NCBI GenBank assembly: GCA_018435665.1
Contig: JAHDND010000024.1
Location: 62,001 to 126,000, forward strand
Direction of reading: 5' to 3'
DNA: 64,000 bases
Source: Candidatus Thiosymbion sp.
GTDB lineage: Bacteria > Pseudomonadota > Gammaproteobacteria > Chromatiales > Chromatiaceae
Within the stretch, counting starts at the first letter, position 1, and each line of letters starts with the position of its first letter. Below the pieces are notes generated by a model, which was given only the letters and a program-made list of their open reading frames with translations, did not search any database and had not been told where the DNA came from. Positions 1 to 8,851 of this stretch are shown piece after piece. The position numbers and the translations under genes were made by a program.

Positions 1-354
1 CACGGCCACCCCCTTGGGCAGGGCCGCGACGCCCACGGCGGCGCGGGCCGGGTAGGGTGCCTGGAAATAGGTTGCCATCACCTGATTGACCAGCGGGAAG
101 TGGCTCAGATCGGTGAGATAGATGTTGAGTTTGACCATATCGGCCAGGCTGCCCCCGGCCGCCGCCGCCACCGCCGCCAGGTTATCGAAGACGCGGCGGA
201 TCTGGGCCTCCATATCGCCCGTCACCAGTTCCATGGTCTCGGGCACCAAGGGGATCTGGCCGGAGAGATAGACGGTGTTACCCACTTTGACGGCCTGGGA
301 ATAGGTGCCGATCGCCTGTGGGGCCTGGTCGGTCTGGATGATAGTCTTGGTCAT
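1..354 (-). CDS. ridA: RidA/YjgF/UK114 family deaminase, C-terminus cut by window edge
   Basis: The minus-strand frame is open from the ATG at 354 to the window edge (118 codons, no stop); family members are about 127 residues, so only the last few are missing. RidA hydrolyses reactive enamine/imine intermediates released by PLP enzymes such as threonine dehydratase, and it acts as a cytosolic trimer. Visible family signs are the N-terminal [15 protein letters not shown] segment, SGQIPL, the [11 protein letters not shown] stretch and the YPARAAVGV motif holding the conserved substrate-binding arginine. The following acidic motif lies outside the window. It is read in the same direction as the hypothetical gene upstream of it. 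Confidence 0.93.
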   Translation of the reverse strand, partial: MTKTIIQTDQAPQAIGTYSQAVKVGNTVYLSGQIPLVPETMELVTGDMEAQIRRVFDNLAAVAAAAGGSLADMVKLNIYLTDLSHFPLVNQVMATYFQAPYPARAAVGVAALPKGVAV

Positions 355-482
355 GGCGTCTCTGGACATGGACAGGCTGGGCAGGTCAAGGGTGAAGAGG
401 AAGAGGCCGATCGCCAGGGCGGACGGAATCAGGTTAGCCCTGACAGCGGAGGGGTGGCGATGGCTCATGGGGTGGCGGGTCC

Positions 483-956
483 TCATCCGAACAGCCGCCG
501 CCACCAGCGGCGACGACTCTGGGGCAGGATCCGGGTCGAGGGCAGGTCCACCGGCGGGATCAGGCTCATCACCCACCCCGGCAGGGGCGGGTTGTCGCTG
601 TAACCGCAGGAGACCCCCAGGTTGTGGGGGTCGTAGATCTTGACGAGGCTCGGCGCCGCCAGATCGTCGGCGTAGACGATGCCGCAATAGTCCTCCTTAT
701 GCTCGGCGCGCAGGAGCTGATCGATCTCGCGTATGAAGCTGAGGACCCCCGCCGCGTCCGCGGCAGTCTCCGGCGGCGGCTCGCCAACGGCATAGAGGTA
801 CCAGCCGGCGTCGGCCCGCTCCCGCAGCCGCTCCCAGAGGGCATCCAGGTGTTGCCAGCGCAGGGCAGAGGTGAAGCTGCCGCGAAAGGCGGTGAGAAAG
901 GCGTCGGACGGTGAATCCAGTTCAGCGGTCACGCGATACTCCGGGCCAAGGCCCAT
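483..956 (-). CDS. conserved-looking hypothetical protein, 157 aa
   Basis: An ATG-started frame with coding-like composition sits 128 bp upstream of ridA in the same direction. The product looks soluble: no signal peptide or membrane segment, a Trp/Tyr-rich middle (WYLYAVGEP) and a [19 protein letters not shown] stretch. The C-terminus is very basic ([12 protein letters not shown]), which could be a membrane- or nucleic-acid-contacting tail. I do not recognise the family and assign no function. The opposite-strand frames here have poorer composition and are taken as shadows. Confidence 0.6.
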   Translation of the reverse strand: MGLGPEYRVTAELDSPSDAFLTAFRGSFTSALRWQHLDALWERLRERADAGWYLYAVGEPPPETAADAAGVLSFIREIDQLLRAEHKEDYCGIVYADDLAAPSLVKIYDPHNLGVSCGYSDNPPLPGWVMSLIPPVDLPSTRILPQSRRRWWRRLFG

Positions 957-1193
957 GATTTGAGGGGTCGTCAGGCAGCCACCCTGACCCGGATGGTGGA
1001 ATGGCCGTCGGGGATAGCGCCAGGGAGGCCGTCAGCGATGCCGCTTGGGGATATTTTCGCCGCCAGCCGGCGCCCCGCTTATGACCGTCATGTCGCATGC
1101 TCCCCCTGACTGGCATCCCGGGGTGTCTCTGAGTCGACTTCCCCGACCATTCGTTTATATTTGCCATTTTACCCCGGCGGAAGCTATCCCACG

Positions 1194-2087
1194 ATGTCAG
1201 CCCTCTACGAATCCCGCTTAAGCCAGCTCCAGCTCCTGCACCGCGGCAAGGTCCGCGATCTCTACCAGGTCGACGCCGATCACCTGCTGATCGTCGCCAG
1301 CGATCGCCTCTCGGCCTTCGATGTGGTCCTGCCCCAGCCCATCCCCGGCAAGGGCGAGGTGCTGACCCGGGTCTCCCGCTTCTGGTTCGGGCGTACCGGC
1401 GGGATCCTGCCCAACCAGCTGACCGACATCCCCGTCGAGGCGGTGGTGACGGACCCCGCCGAGCGCGCCCAGCTCGGCGATCGCGCCCTGGTGGTACGCC
1501 GGCTCCAGCCCCTGCCGGTGGAGGCCATCGTCCGCGGCTACATCATCGGCTCCGGCTGGAAGGACTATCAGCGGACCGGCGCCGTCTGCGGCATCCCCTT
1601 GCCGGTGGGCCTGCGCCAGGCGGACAAGCTGCCGGAGGCCATCTTCACCCCCTCCACCAAGGCCGCCCAGGGCGCCCACGACGAGAACATCGACTTCGAT
1701 GAAACCGTCGCCCTCCTGGGCCGCGATCTGGCCAACCAGGTGCGTGACGCCGCCCTGGCCATCTACACCCAGTGCGCCGACTACGCCCGCACCCGCGGCA
1801 TCATCATCGCCGACACCAAATTCGAGTTCGGCCAGGACCAGGCCGGCCGTCTCTACCTGATCGACGAGGTCCTGACTCCCGACTCCTCCCGCTTCTGGCC
1901 GGCGGACCAATACCAGCCCGGCACCAGCCCGCCCAGCTTCGACAAGCAGTTCGTGCGCGATTACCTGGAGACCCTCGACTGGGACAAGACCCCGCCCGGC
2001 CCCGAGCTACCCCAGGAGATCATCGACAAGACCGCGGCCAAGTACCGCGAGGCGGAAGCGCGCTTGACCGGCGGCGGTGAAGGCTGA
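1194..2087 (+). CDS. purC: phosphoribosylaminoimidazole-succinocarboxamide synthase
   Basis: SAICAR synthase joins aspartate to CAIR with ATP in purine synthesis. The 297-residue protein is of the longer proteobacterial/yeast-like type. It opens with the typical [13 protein letters not shown] and [11 protein letters not shown] motifs, has a [18 protein letters not shown] block in the middle, and carries [10 protein letters not shown] and [15 protein letters not shown] near residues 205-235, which are the SAICAR synthetase signatures. The frame is open from 1161, but the ATG at 1194 is chosen because the family-like sequence ([19 protein letters not shown]) starts there. It stands alone, reading away from the hypothetical gene to its left. 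Confidence 0.97.
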   Translation: MSALYESRLSQLQLLHRGKVRDLYQVDADHLLIVASDRLSAFDVVLPQPIPGKGEVLTRVSRFWFGRTGGILPNQLTDIPVEAVVTDPAERAQLGDRALVVRRLQPLPVEAIVRGYIIGSGWKDYQRTGAVCGIPLPVGLRQADKLPEAIFTPSTKAAQGAHDENIDFDETVALLGRDLANQVRDAALAIYTQCADYARTRGIIIADTKFEFGQDQAGRLYLIDEVLTPDSSRFWPADQYQPGTSPPSFDKQFVRDYLETLDWDKTPPGPELPQEIIDKTAAKYREAEARLTGGGEG

Positions 2088-2166
2088 GGTTCCTCCGGGG
2101 GGGGGGGGCTCGCCACCCTCATCCGGCGCCCCCCACTTGTACGCCGCACCTGACCGGTGGCGCCTT

Positions 2167-2302
2167 GCGCTAGCTGTCATGAGGGAGCGCGCCACACCCC
2201 CGAAGAAGAAAGGCCTTGCCGTGATTATCACGCTAACTGTCAGGAGGTGGCGGGCCACACCCCTGAAAATGAAAGCTTTTCCCGTGACTTTCGCGCTAAG
2301 AG
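2167..2302. repeat. 63-bp imperfect tandem repeat, two full copies plus a partial third
   Basis: Copy 1 is 2167-2229 and copy 2 is 2230-2292. Both begin with a GCGCTA/ACGCTA core followed by CTGTCA, share a GGGCCACACCCC-like centre and end in a GTGA-T-TC tail. A third copy begins at 2293 with GCGCTAAGAG and runs into the stop codon of the trkA-like gene. The repeat fills the gap between the convergent purC and trkA-like genes. No protein is encoded. Confidence 0.75.
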
Positions 2303-2970
2303 ACCAGGGCCTCGGGTGGAAACCCCTCACCGAGCCGCTCGTGTAACTCCCCCAGGTGGCGGGCACGGGTCAGGAGCACCACCTGATCCCCCGCCTCCAG
2401 GAGGGTGTCGGGATCGGCGAAGCGGAAGCTGTCGCCGTTGCGGTAAAAGCAGATGGCCCGGGTCTCCGCCGGCAGGGGCAGGTCCACCACCCGCATTTCC
2501 TCCGATCCCCGGCGGACGAAGGAGAAGACCCGGGCGTCGCCGCGCAGGATGTCGGCCAGCTCGATGATGTTCTGCCCCTCGGCCATGTCCGCCAGGTAAC
2601 GCCCCACCATGTGCATGGGCACCAGGGCGTCCGCCAGGCCCAGTTCGGCGCAGATGTGCTCCAGTTCCGGGTCCTCGATCTTGGTCACCACCCGCCGGTA
2701 ACCCAGGGCACGTGCCACCAGGCTGGCGATGATGTTGGCCTGGTCGTCGCGGGTCAGGCAGAACAACAGGTCGGTGCCCTCCGGGTCCGCCTCGCGCAGG
2801 ATGGCGGGACGGGTGCCGTCGCCGTGGATGAAGCCCGCGTCCATCTCCTCCCGCAGGTTGGCGATGGTCTCCAGGTCGCGCTCGATCAGCACTACCTCGT
2901 GCCGGCGCGTCGCCAGCATGCGACCGGTGAGCAGCGCCAGGGAGCCGCTACCGACAAAGACGAAGCGCAT
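2296..2970 (-). CDS. TrkA/KtrA-type potassium uptake regulator, single RCK unit
   Basis: The 224-residue protein has an N-terminal Rossmann NAD(H)-binding RCK domain (VFVGSGSLALLTGRML at residues 4-19, the acidic end of strand two at LIERD, then LREADPEGTDLLFCLTRDD) and a C-terminal RCK_C domain (about 135-215, ending in DQVVLLTRARHLGEL). E. coli TrkA has two such units in about 458 residues; this has one, as in KtrA/CeoB-type gating subunits that work as octameric rings. It lies downstream of trkH on the same strand with a 294-bp gap, so it is inferred to gate that channel. The start is the ATG at 2970. Confidence 0.9.
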   Translation of the reverse strand: MRFVFVGSGSLALLTGRMLATRRHEVVLIERDLETIANLREEMDAGFIHGDGTRPAILREADPEGTDLLFCLTRDDQANIIASLVARALGYRRVVTKIEDPELEHICAELGLADALVPMHMVGRYLADMAEGQNIIELADILRGDARVFSFVRRGSEEMRVVDLPLPAETRAICFYRNGDSFRFADPDTLLEAGDQVVLLTRARHLGELHERLGEGFPPEALVS

Positions 2971-3264
2971 GGTTTCTCCTAGGGCCGGTCAGGGCCGGTT
3001 GCCGATATCGAGTTTCCTGAGTCTAGCACTCCGGTGGACATCTTCACCGCCTGGCGTCGGCGGCGTCTACGGCGGCCGCTGGGTCCGGCGCGTCCGCCCT
3101 CCAGGGTCAGGGGTGTGCGCCCTTGGTGTCGGCGCGTTACCGGTCCATGATCGGGGCAGGGCCCTCTTGGTCGGCCATACTGCCGGGCCTGGATTAGGGC
3201 CGGCCCTTCCGGTCGGCCGCGCAACGGGACCTTGATCCGGGCCGGGCCTCAGCGGTCTGCCGGG

Positions 3265-4701
3265 CTAGCGGGCCTTGTGCCAGCTCCCGGGATAGAGCAG
3301 CACCAGCAGGGCCAGGATCTCCATTCGCCCGGCTAGCATGTCCAGGCCCAGCACCAGTTTGAGGCCCGGGGCCAGGTCCGGCCCCGTGATCCCGGAGGAC
3401 AGGCCCACGGTGGCGGTGGCCGAGACGACCTCGAAGAGGGCGTCGAGGGGTGGGTAACCGGCGGCGAGGAAGGGCAGCCAGGAGGCCAGGATCAGCAGGA
3501 CGTAGAGCAAGATCAGCAGCAGGGCGTGCTCGATCTGGGCGGTCTCCAGGGTCCGGCCCCCGAGGATGGGCGCGGCGACGGCGTGGGGTGGTAACTGGGC
3601 CCGCCAGAGGGCGAGTTGCAACAGGCGGACGAGGATCAGCAGGCGCAGCAGCTTGATGCCGCCGGCGGTGGAGCCTACCCCGCCGCCCAAGGCCATGGAC
3701 AGGATGAGGACCAGCTTGCCCGCCGGTTCCAGGCCCGCCAGGTCCAGGGTGGAGAAGCCGGTAGTGGTCTGGGCCGACAAGCCCTGCAACAGGGCGTCCG
3801 CCGGGCTCAGGGCGGTCAGCCACCACAAGAGCCCGGCGGTGATCAGGATGGCGGCCAGCAGGGCGCGTAGTTCCGGATCGCGCCAGAATTCCGCCCCCCC
3901 CTGATACCAGGTACGCAGGTAAAGGTGCAAGGGCAGGGCGCCGAGGGCGGCGAACAGGAGCAGGGCGAACTGGGCTGGCCGGCCCAGGCTGGCCAGGCTG
4001 TCGCCGAAGGCCCCGAAGCCGCCGGTGGAGACGGCGGCCAGGACATGGATCAGGGCCTGGAAGGGTGCCAGGCCGCAGGCCCAGGCCAGCCCCACCCCGG
4101 CCAGGGTCAGCAGGACGTAGACGGCCAGCACCCCGCGGGCATGCGCGCGGAGGCCGCGGGCCGGGTCCTCCTCCTCCCAGGTGGTGGCCGCCAGGCGGCG
4201 CATGTCCGCCACCCGGCCGAAGGCCAGGGCCAGGGACAGGACCACCATCCCCAGGCCGCCGAACCATTGGCCCCAGGCGCGGGCGAAGAGGAAGGCGTCA
4301 CTCTTACCCTCGGGCCGCATGACCGTGGACAGGCCGGTGGTGGTCACCGCCGAGACGGCCTCGAACCAGGCGTCCACCAGGCTTAGGCCGGAGGCCATGA
4401 AGGGGTAGGTGAGGAGACCGGCGGCGAGGATGAAGGCCAGGGCCGCCACCATCAGGGCCTCGTTGGTCCGCAGGGGTGGTGTTTCCCGCCGCCGCTGGGC
4501 GAGGAGGCCCAGGGCCAGGGCGGGTGCCAGGCCCGCTAACAGGAGCCGCCAGGCCAGGGTGGTGTCCCCCGCCAGGGCGGCGAACAAGGTCGGTACCGCC
4601 AGCAGGATCGCCAGGATCAGGCTGAGCTGACCAAGCAGCCGGTGCAGGGTCCCCAGTCGGGCCGGCAGCCACAGGGGCTGGATCTGGCGGTAGAGGCCCA
4701 T
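3265..4701 (-). CDS. trkH: TrkH/KtrB-family potassium transporter
   Basis: This 478-residue integral membrane protein carries the four pore-loop repeats of the SKT superfamily, each with the filter glycine: TTGLSTVM (about residue 117), STGGFGAFG (about 223), TTGFSTLD (about 312) and ATVGLSSG (about 428). Between them lie hydrophobic segments consistent with the two-helix/P-loop/two-helix units, and the LALGGGVGSTAGGIK motif lies near residues 335-350. It takes up potassium across the inner membrane with a cytosolic RCK subunit, presumably the adjacent trkA-like product encoded downstream. The 294 bases between the two genes are GC-rich, low-complexity and have no recognisable gene. Confidence 0.96.
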   Translation of the reverse strand: MGLYRQIQPLWLPARLGTLHRLLGQLSLILAILLAVPTLFAALAGDTTLAWRLLLAGLAPALALGLLAQRRRETPPLRTNEALMVAALAFILAAGLLTYPFMASGLSLVDAWFEAVSAVTTTGLSTVMRPEGKSDAFLFARAWGQWFGGLGMVVLSLALAFGRVADMRRLAATTWEEEDPARGLRAHARGVLAVYVLLTLAGVGLAWACGLAPFQALIHVLAAVSTGGFGAFGDSLASLGRPAQFALLLFAALGALPLHLYLRTWYQGGAEFWRDPELRALLAAILITAGLLWWLTALSPADALLQGLSAQTTTGFSTLDLAGLEPAGKLVLILSMALGGGVGSTAGGIKLLRLLILVRLLQLALWRAQLPPHAVAAPILGGRTLETAQIEHALLLILLYVLLILASWLPFLAAGYPPLDALFEVVSATATVGLSSGITGPDLAPGLKLVLGLDMLAGRMEILALLVLLYPGSWHKAR

Positions 4702-4834
4702 GGCAGGTGGGGTGTGCCCCTTGATACAGTGTGGTTAAGGGCGACTTTGACCGATGAGACCGGTCGGAAAGGGGGAAGCAGGGTTCATTGCGCTAGCCGT
4801 CACCCCCGGTGGTGGTGGAGACCCCTCAAGGGAG

Positions 4835-4858
4835 GAGCCGCGGGGTCCCCCGCGGCTC
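4835..4858 (-). terminator. strong hairpin at the gloB stop codon
   Basis: An 11-bp perfect stem (4835-4845 with 4848-4858) with a two-base gap overlaps the TGA of gloB. There is no T-run after it on the minus strand, so it may be an mRNA 3'-stabilising hairpin or a weak terminator rather than a classical intrinsic terminator. Confidence 0.45.
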
Positions 4859-5654
4859 AATCGTAGCGGCTGTCCTTCCACTGGCGCAGGGCGGTGAAGA
4901 CTTGGGCGTGGCTGGTCAGCGGGGCGCCAGCGAAGGCCTCCGCCGCCGCCCGCACCCCGGGGTCCGCCGTGCGCAGGAAGGGATTGGTGGCCAGCTCCTC
5001 CGCCAGGGTGGAGGGCACCGACGGCTGACCTGCGGCGCGCAGTGCCTCGACCCGCGCACGGCGCGCGGCCAGGGCCGGGCTGTCCGGCTCCACCCAGGCG
5101 GCGAAGCCCAGGTTGGCCAGGGTGTATTCATGGGCACAGTAGATCAGGGTGTCCGGGGGCAGGGCGCTGATCCGCGCCAGGGAGGCGGCGAGCTGGTCGA
5201 AGGTGCCGTCGAAGACCCGGCCGCAACCAGCGGCGAAGAGGGTGTCGCCGCAGAAAAGGGCGTTGGCGTCCCCGCCCGGGAGGTCGGCCAAGTACGCGAT
5301 GTGGCTCGCGGTGTGGCCGGGCACTTCCAGCACCTGGAAGGAGGTCGCCAGACCGGGGGGCGAGATGAGGTCCCCTTCCCCCACCGGGTCCGTCACCAGT
5401 CGGATGCGCCGGTCGCGGGGCCCGAAGACCCGGGCCTGGGGCCAGCGGGCCAGGAGATCCGCCACCCCGCCGATGTGGTCGCCGTGGTGATGGGTGAGAA
5501 GGATGGCGGCGAGTTCCAGGCCCTCCGCCGCCAGGCGCGCGATCACCGGCTCCTCGTCGCCGGGGTCCACCACCGTGGCCAGGTCCTGCCCCTCCTGGCG
5601 CAGCAGCCAGATGTAATTGTCGTCGAAGGCGGGGATGGGGCTGATGTTCAGCAT
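4857..5654 (-). CDS. gloB: hydroxyacylglutathione hydrolase (glyoxalase II)
   Basis: GloB hydrolyses S-lactoylglutathione to lactate and glutathione, the second step of methylglyoxal detoxification. The binuclear-metal motif LTHHHGDHIGG is at about residues 52-62. The remaining metal ligands fit VPGHTASHIAY, FCGDTLFAAGCGR and YCAHEYTLANL. At 265 residues it is of usual length. The frame is open upstream to 5840, but the ATG at 5654 gives the canonical start MLNISPIPAFDDNYIWLL. It lies 189 bp downstream of dxs on the same strand. Confidence 0.97.
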   Translation of the reverse strand: MLNISPIPAFDDNYIWLLRQEGQDLATVVDPGDEEPVIARLAAEGLELAAILLTHHHGDHIGGVADLLARWPQARVFGPRDRRIRLVTDPVGEGDLISPPGLATSFQVLEVPGHTASHIAYLADLPGGDANALFCGDTLFAAGCGRVFDGTFDQLAASLARISALPPDTLIYCAHEYTLANLGFAAWVEPDSPALAARRARVEALRAAGQPSVPSTLAEELATNPFLRTADPGVRAAAEAFAGAPLTSHAQVFTALRQWKDSRYD

Positions 5655-5843
5655 GACAGGCTCCGGTTGGCAGTGCGGGGGTAGAAGTGCCGGGAATGCC
5701 GCGAGGTGGGCCATTCCCGGTGCCGGCGCATCAGCACCCTGGTTCCGGCTGGGCCAACCTTTTGCTGTACGCGAATGAGCTGGTCTCCGGCCAATACCCC
5801 CTGGTTGGGCACGCCTGCCCTGGCTCTGGCCGGCACCCACTGG

Positions 5844-7760
5844 CTAAGCGCTAGTCTCCATACGTCCCAGGGCCTCATGGACCGAGCGCTCGATGCCCGC
5901 CGCATCCAGGCCGCAGGCGGCTAGTTGCGCCTCGTGGCTGTCCTGCTCCAGATAGCGGTCGGGCAGGCCCAGGTGGAGGAGGGGGATGGTCAGCCCCTGG
6001 TTGGCCAGGAACTCGGCCACGGCGGATCCGGCCCCGCCGGCGATGGCGTTCTCCTCCACCGTCACCAGCAGGCGATGGCGGGCGGCCAGGTCCAGGATCA
6101 GCGCCTCGTCCAGGGGTTTGACGAAGCGCATGTTGGCGACGCTGGCATCCAGGGCCTCAGCCGCCGCCAGTGCCGGGGTCAGGCGGCTGCCAAAGGCGAG
6201 GAGGGCGACCTCGCGCCCCTCGCGGCGCAGTTCGCCCTTGCCCAGGGGTAGGGGCTCCAGGCCAGGGGCGGTCTCGGCCCCGGGGCCAGTGCCCCGGGGG
6301 TAGCGCACCAGGGCCGGTCCCGGGTGCTCATAGGCGGTCTGCAGCAGGCGCCGGCACTCGTCCTCGTCCGCCGGGGCGGCGATGACCAGGCCCGGCAGGC
6401 AGCGGCCGTAGCTGAGATCGAAGCTGCCGGCATGGGTGGCCCCGTCCTGGCCCACCAGACCGGCCCGGTCCACCGCCAGGGTCACGTCCAGGCCCTGAAG
6501 GCAGATGTCGTGGATAAGCTGGTCGTAGGCGCGCTGCAGGAAGGTGGAATAGATGGCCACCACCGGCTTTGAGCCCTCGCAGGCCAGGCCCGCCGCCAGG
6601 GTCAGGGCGTGCTGCTCGGCGATACCGACATCGAAATAGCGCTCCGGGTAGAGCTGGGAAAAGTGCGTCAGGCCCGATCCCTCGCACATGGCCGGGGTGA
6701 TGCCGATCAGCCGCTCGTCCCGGGCCGCCGCATCGCACAGCCAGTCGCCGAAGACCTGGGTGTAGGTGCGGGCGCCGGCCGTGCCGGCGCCGCTGGCCTT
6801 GCCCGCTGGGGCGCCGGTGGCGCGGTCGAAGGGCGAGACGCCGTGGAAGGCCACGGGCTTCTCCTCCGCCGGCTCATAGCCCCGGCCCTTGCGCGTGACC
6901 ACATGCAGCAGGCGGGGCCCGGTCATGGTCTTCATGTTGCGCAGGGTGGCGACCAGGCTGCCCAGGTCGTGGCCATCGATGGGGCCGATGTAGTTGAAGC
7001 CCAGTTCCTCGAACAGGGTGCTGGGCATGACCATGCCCTTCATGTGCTCTTCCCAGCGCCCCACCAGTTCCCGCAGGCTGGGCAGGCCCTTGAGGGCCGT
7101 CTTGCCCCCCTCACGCACGCTGGTGTAGAGCTTGCCGGACAAGAGCCGCGCCAGGTGGTTGCTGATCGCCCCCACCGGTGGCGAGATCGACATCTCATTG
7201 TCGTTGAGGATGACCATCATGTCGGTGTCGGTGGCCCCGGCGTGGTTGAGGGCCTCGAAGGCCATCCCCGCCCCCAGGGCGCCATCGCCGATCACCGCCA
7301 CCACATGGCGGGGCTCGCCCTTGAGCCGCGCCGCCACCGCCATGCCCATGGCGGCGCCGATGGAGGTGCTGGAGTGCCCGACGCCGAAGGTGTCATAGGC
7401 GCTCTCGCCGCGCTTGGGAAAGCCGGAGATGCCCCCGCCCTGCCGCAGGCTGGCCATGCGCTCCCGGCGGCCGGTGAGGATCTTGTGCGGATAGGCCTGG
7501 TGACCCACGTCCCAGATCAGCCGGTCCCGGGGGGTGTCGAAGACATAGTGCAGGGCGATGGTCAGTTCCACCACCCCGAGGCTGGCTGCCAGATGACCGC
7601 CGGTGCGCGAAACGCTGTCCACCAGAAAGGCGCGCAGCTCCGCCGCCAGGGCGGGCAGCCTGTCCTCGGACAGGCGGCGCAGATCGGTGGGGAGGTCGAC
7701 GGAGGTGAGCAGCGGATAACGCCCGCCGCCGTGCGGCGTGCTCGGATTGGCGTGAGGCAT
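5844..7760 (-). CDS. dxs: 1-deoxy-D-xylulose-5-phosphate synthase
   Basis: Dxs condenses pyruvate and glyceraldehyde-3-phosphate, the entry step of the MEP isoprenoid pathway (carotenoids, quinones and chlorophyll tails in a phototroph). The 638-residue protein is full length. It shows the [14 protein letters not shown] segment, the ThDP/Mg motif [20 protein letters not shown], the catalytic glutamate in [16 protein letters not shown] and the [19 protein letters not shown] block of the pyrimidine-binding domain, then the transketolase C-domain. A 135-bp gap separates it from the cbbR-like gene upstream, so it may have its own promoter. Confidence 0.98.
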   Translation of the reverse strand: MPHANPSTPHGGGRYPLLTSVDLPTDLRRLSEDRLPALAAELRAFLVDSVSRTGGHLAASLGVVELTIALHYVFDTPRDRLIWDVGHQAYPHKILTGRRERMASLRQGGGISGFPKRGESAYDTFGVGHSSTSIGAAMGMAVAARLKGEPRHVVAVIGDGALGAGMAFEALNHAGATDTDMMVILNDNEMSISPPVGAISNHLARLLSGKLYTSVREGGKTALKGLPSLRELVGRWEEHMKGMVMPSTLFEELGFNYIGPIDGHDLGSLVATLRNMKTMTGPRLLHVVTRKGRGYEPAEEKPVAFHGVSPFDRATGAPAGKASGAGTAGARTYTQVFGDWLCDAAARDERLIGITPAMCEGSGLTHFSQLYPERYFDVGIAEQHALTLAAGLACEGSKPVVAIYSTFLQRAYDQLIHDICLQGLDVTLAVDRAGLVGQDGATHAGSFDLSYGRCLPGLVIAAPADEDECRRLLQTAYEHPGPALVRYPRGTGPGAETAPGLEPLPLGKGELRREGREVALLAFGSRLTPALAAAEALDASVANMRFVKPLDEALILDLAARHRLLVTVEENAIAGGAGSAVAEFLANQGLTIPLLHLGLPDRYLEQDSHEAQLAACGLDAAGIERSVHEALGRMETSA

Positions 7761-7896
7761 GATCAGGCGGTCCTTCCTGGGAATGACATGGGCGGTCGCG
7801 GAAAGGAGACTAAGTCTAATACAAGCGTGCCCGGATGGGGTGATGGCGGTCGGCAGTGATGCCGATCCGGAAAAGCCGAGAATTGCTGTGCGATGT

Positions 7897-8841
7897 CTAT
7901 AACGCCGCCGGGGGCGTGGCGGCCGGCATCCAGCCCGGGGTCTCCGCCGCCAACTGGCGGGCCTCGCTCAGCACGAACTGGCGGAAGGCCCGGGCCGAGG
8001 GGGAGAGGCGCTTGCCCTGGCGATAGACTAGGTACCACTGGCGCTGGATGGGGAAGCCGGTCACGTCCAATACCATTAGCTTTCGGGTGATCAGTTCCAG
8101 TTCGATGGTGTGGAGGGAGACCACGCTCAGCCCCAGGCCGGCCCGCACCGACTGCTTGATGGCCTCGTTGCGGGTCATCTGCATGCCGGTCCGAAAGTTG
8201 ATCCCCCGGTCGGTGAGGAAGCGCTCCATCGCCTGGCGCGTCCCCGAGCCCGGCTCACGCATGACGAAGACCTCGTCCGCGAGGCGCTCTAGGGGAATGT
8301 CACTGGCTCCGGCCAGGGGGTGATCCGGGGGCGCCACCACCACCAGGGGGTTGTCCATGAAGGCCTCGGCTTCCACCTCGACGCCCGCCGGAGGCTGGCC
8401 CATGAGGACCAGATCCACGGCATTGGCCTCCAGCAGGCGCACCAGTTGCTCGCGGTTGGTCACGTCCAGGGCCAGGGCGATGCCCGGATAGCGGTGATGG
8501 AAGGCCGCCAGCAGCTTGGGGGCGAAGTAATTGACGGTGCTCGCCACCGCCACCGACAGGCGCCCGCGGCTGACCCCCTTGAGGGACTCCATCACGTCCT
8601 GCAACTCCCGGAGGGAGCGGTCGATGCCCTGGCTGTAGGGGTAAAGCTCCCGGCCGGCCTCGGTGAGGGCGATGCCGCGACCCAGTTTCTCGAACAGGGG
8701 CAGGCCCAGCTCCTCTTCGAGTTGGCGCACCTGCATGGAGACCGCCGGCTGGGTCAGATGCAGTTCCTCGGCGGCGCGGGTGTAGCTCATGTGGCGCACC
8801 ACGGCGGCGAAGACCCGTAACTGGCGTAGGGAGATGTTCAT
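7897..8841 (-). CDS. LysR-family regulator of the CbbR type
   Basis: The 314-residue protein has an N-terminal winged helix-turn-helix ([36 protein letters not shown]) and a periplasmic-binding-fold effector domain (about 90-295). The N-terminus and [17 protein letters not shown] closely resemble CbbR, the activator of Calvin-cycle cbb operons that senses NADPH or phosphorylated intermediates. No cbb genes are visible in the window, so the target is inferred from family only; another LysR subtype such as a CysB-like or RuBisCO-unlinked paralogue is possible. It lies between dxs and copA on the same strand, with only 10 bp to the copA stop. Confidence 0.87.
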   Translation of the reverse strand: MNISLRQLRVFAAVVRHMSYTRAAEELHLTQPAVSMQVRQLEEELGLPLFEKLGRGIALTEAGRELYPYSQGIDRSLRELQDVMESLKGVSRGRLSVAVASTVNYFAPKLLAAFHHRYPGIALALDVTNREQLVRLLEANAVDLVLMGQPPAGVEVEAEAFMDNPLVVVAPPDHPLAGASDIPLERLADEVFVMREPGSGTRQAMERFLTDRGINFRTGMQMTRNEAIKQSVRAGLGLSVVSLHTIELELITRKLMVLDVTGFPIQRQWYLVYRQGKRLSPSARAFRQFVLSEARQLAAETPGWMPAATPPAAL

Positions 8842-8851
8842 CGGGGCGATC

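Noticed and set aside
922..1167. An 81-aa minus-strand frame upstream of purC
   Set aside because: Overlaps the start of the hypothetical gene and the purC promoter zone; no domain and poor composition.
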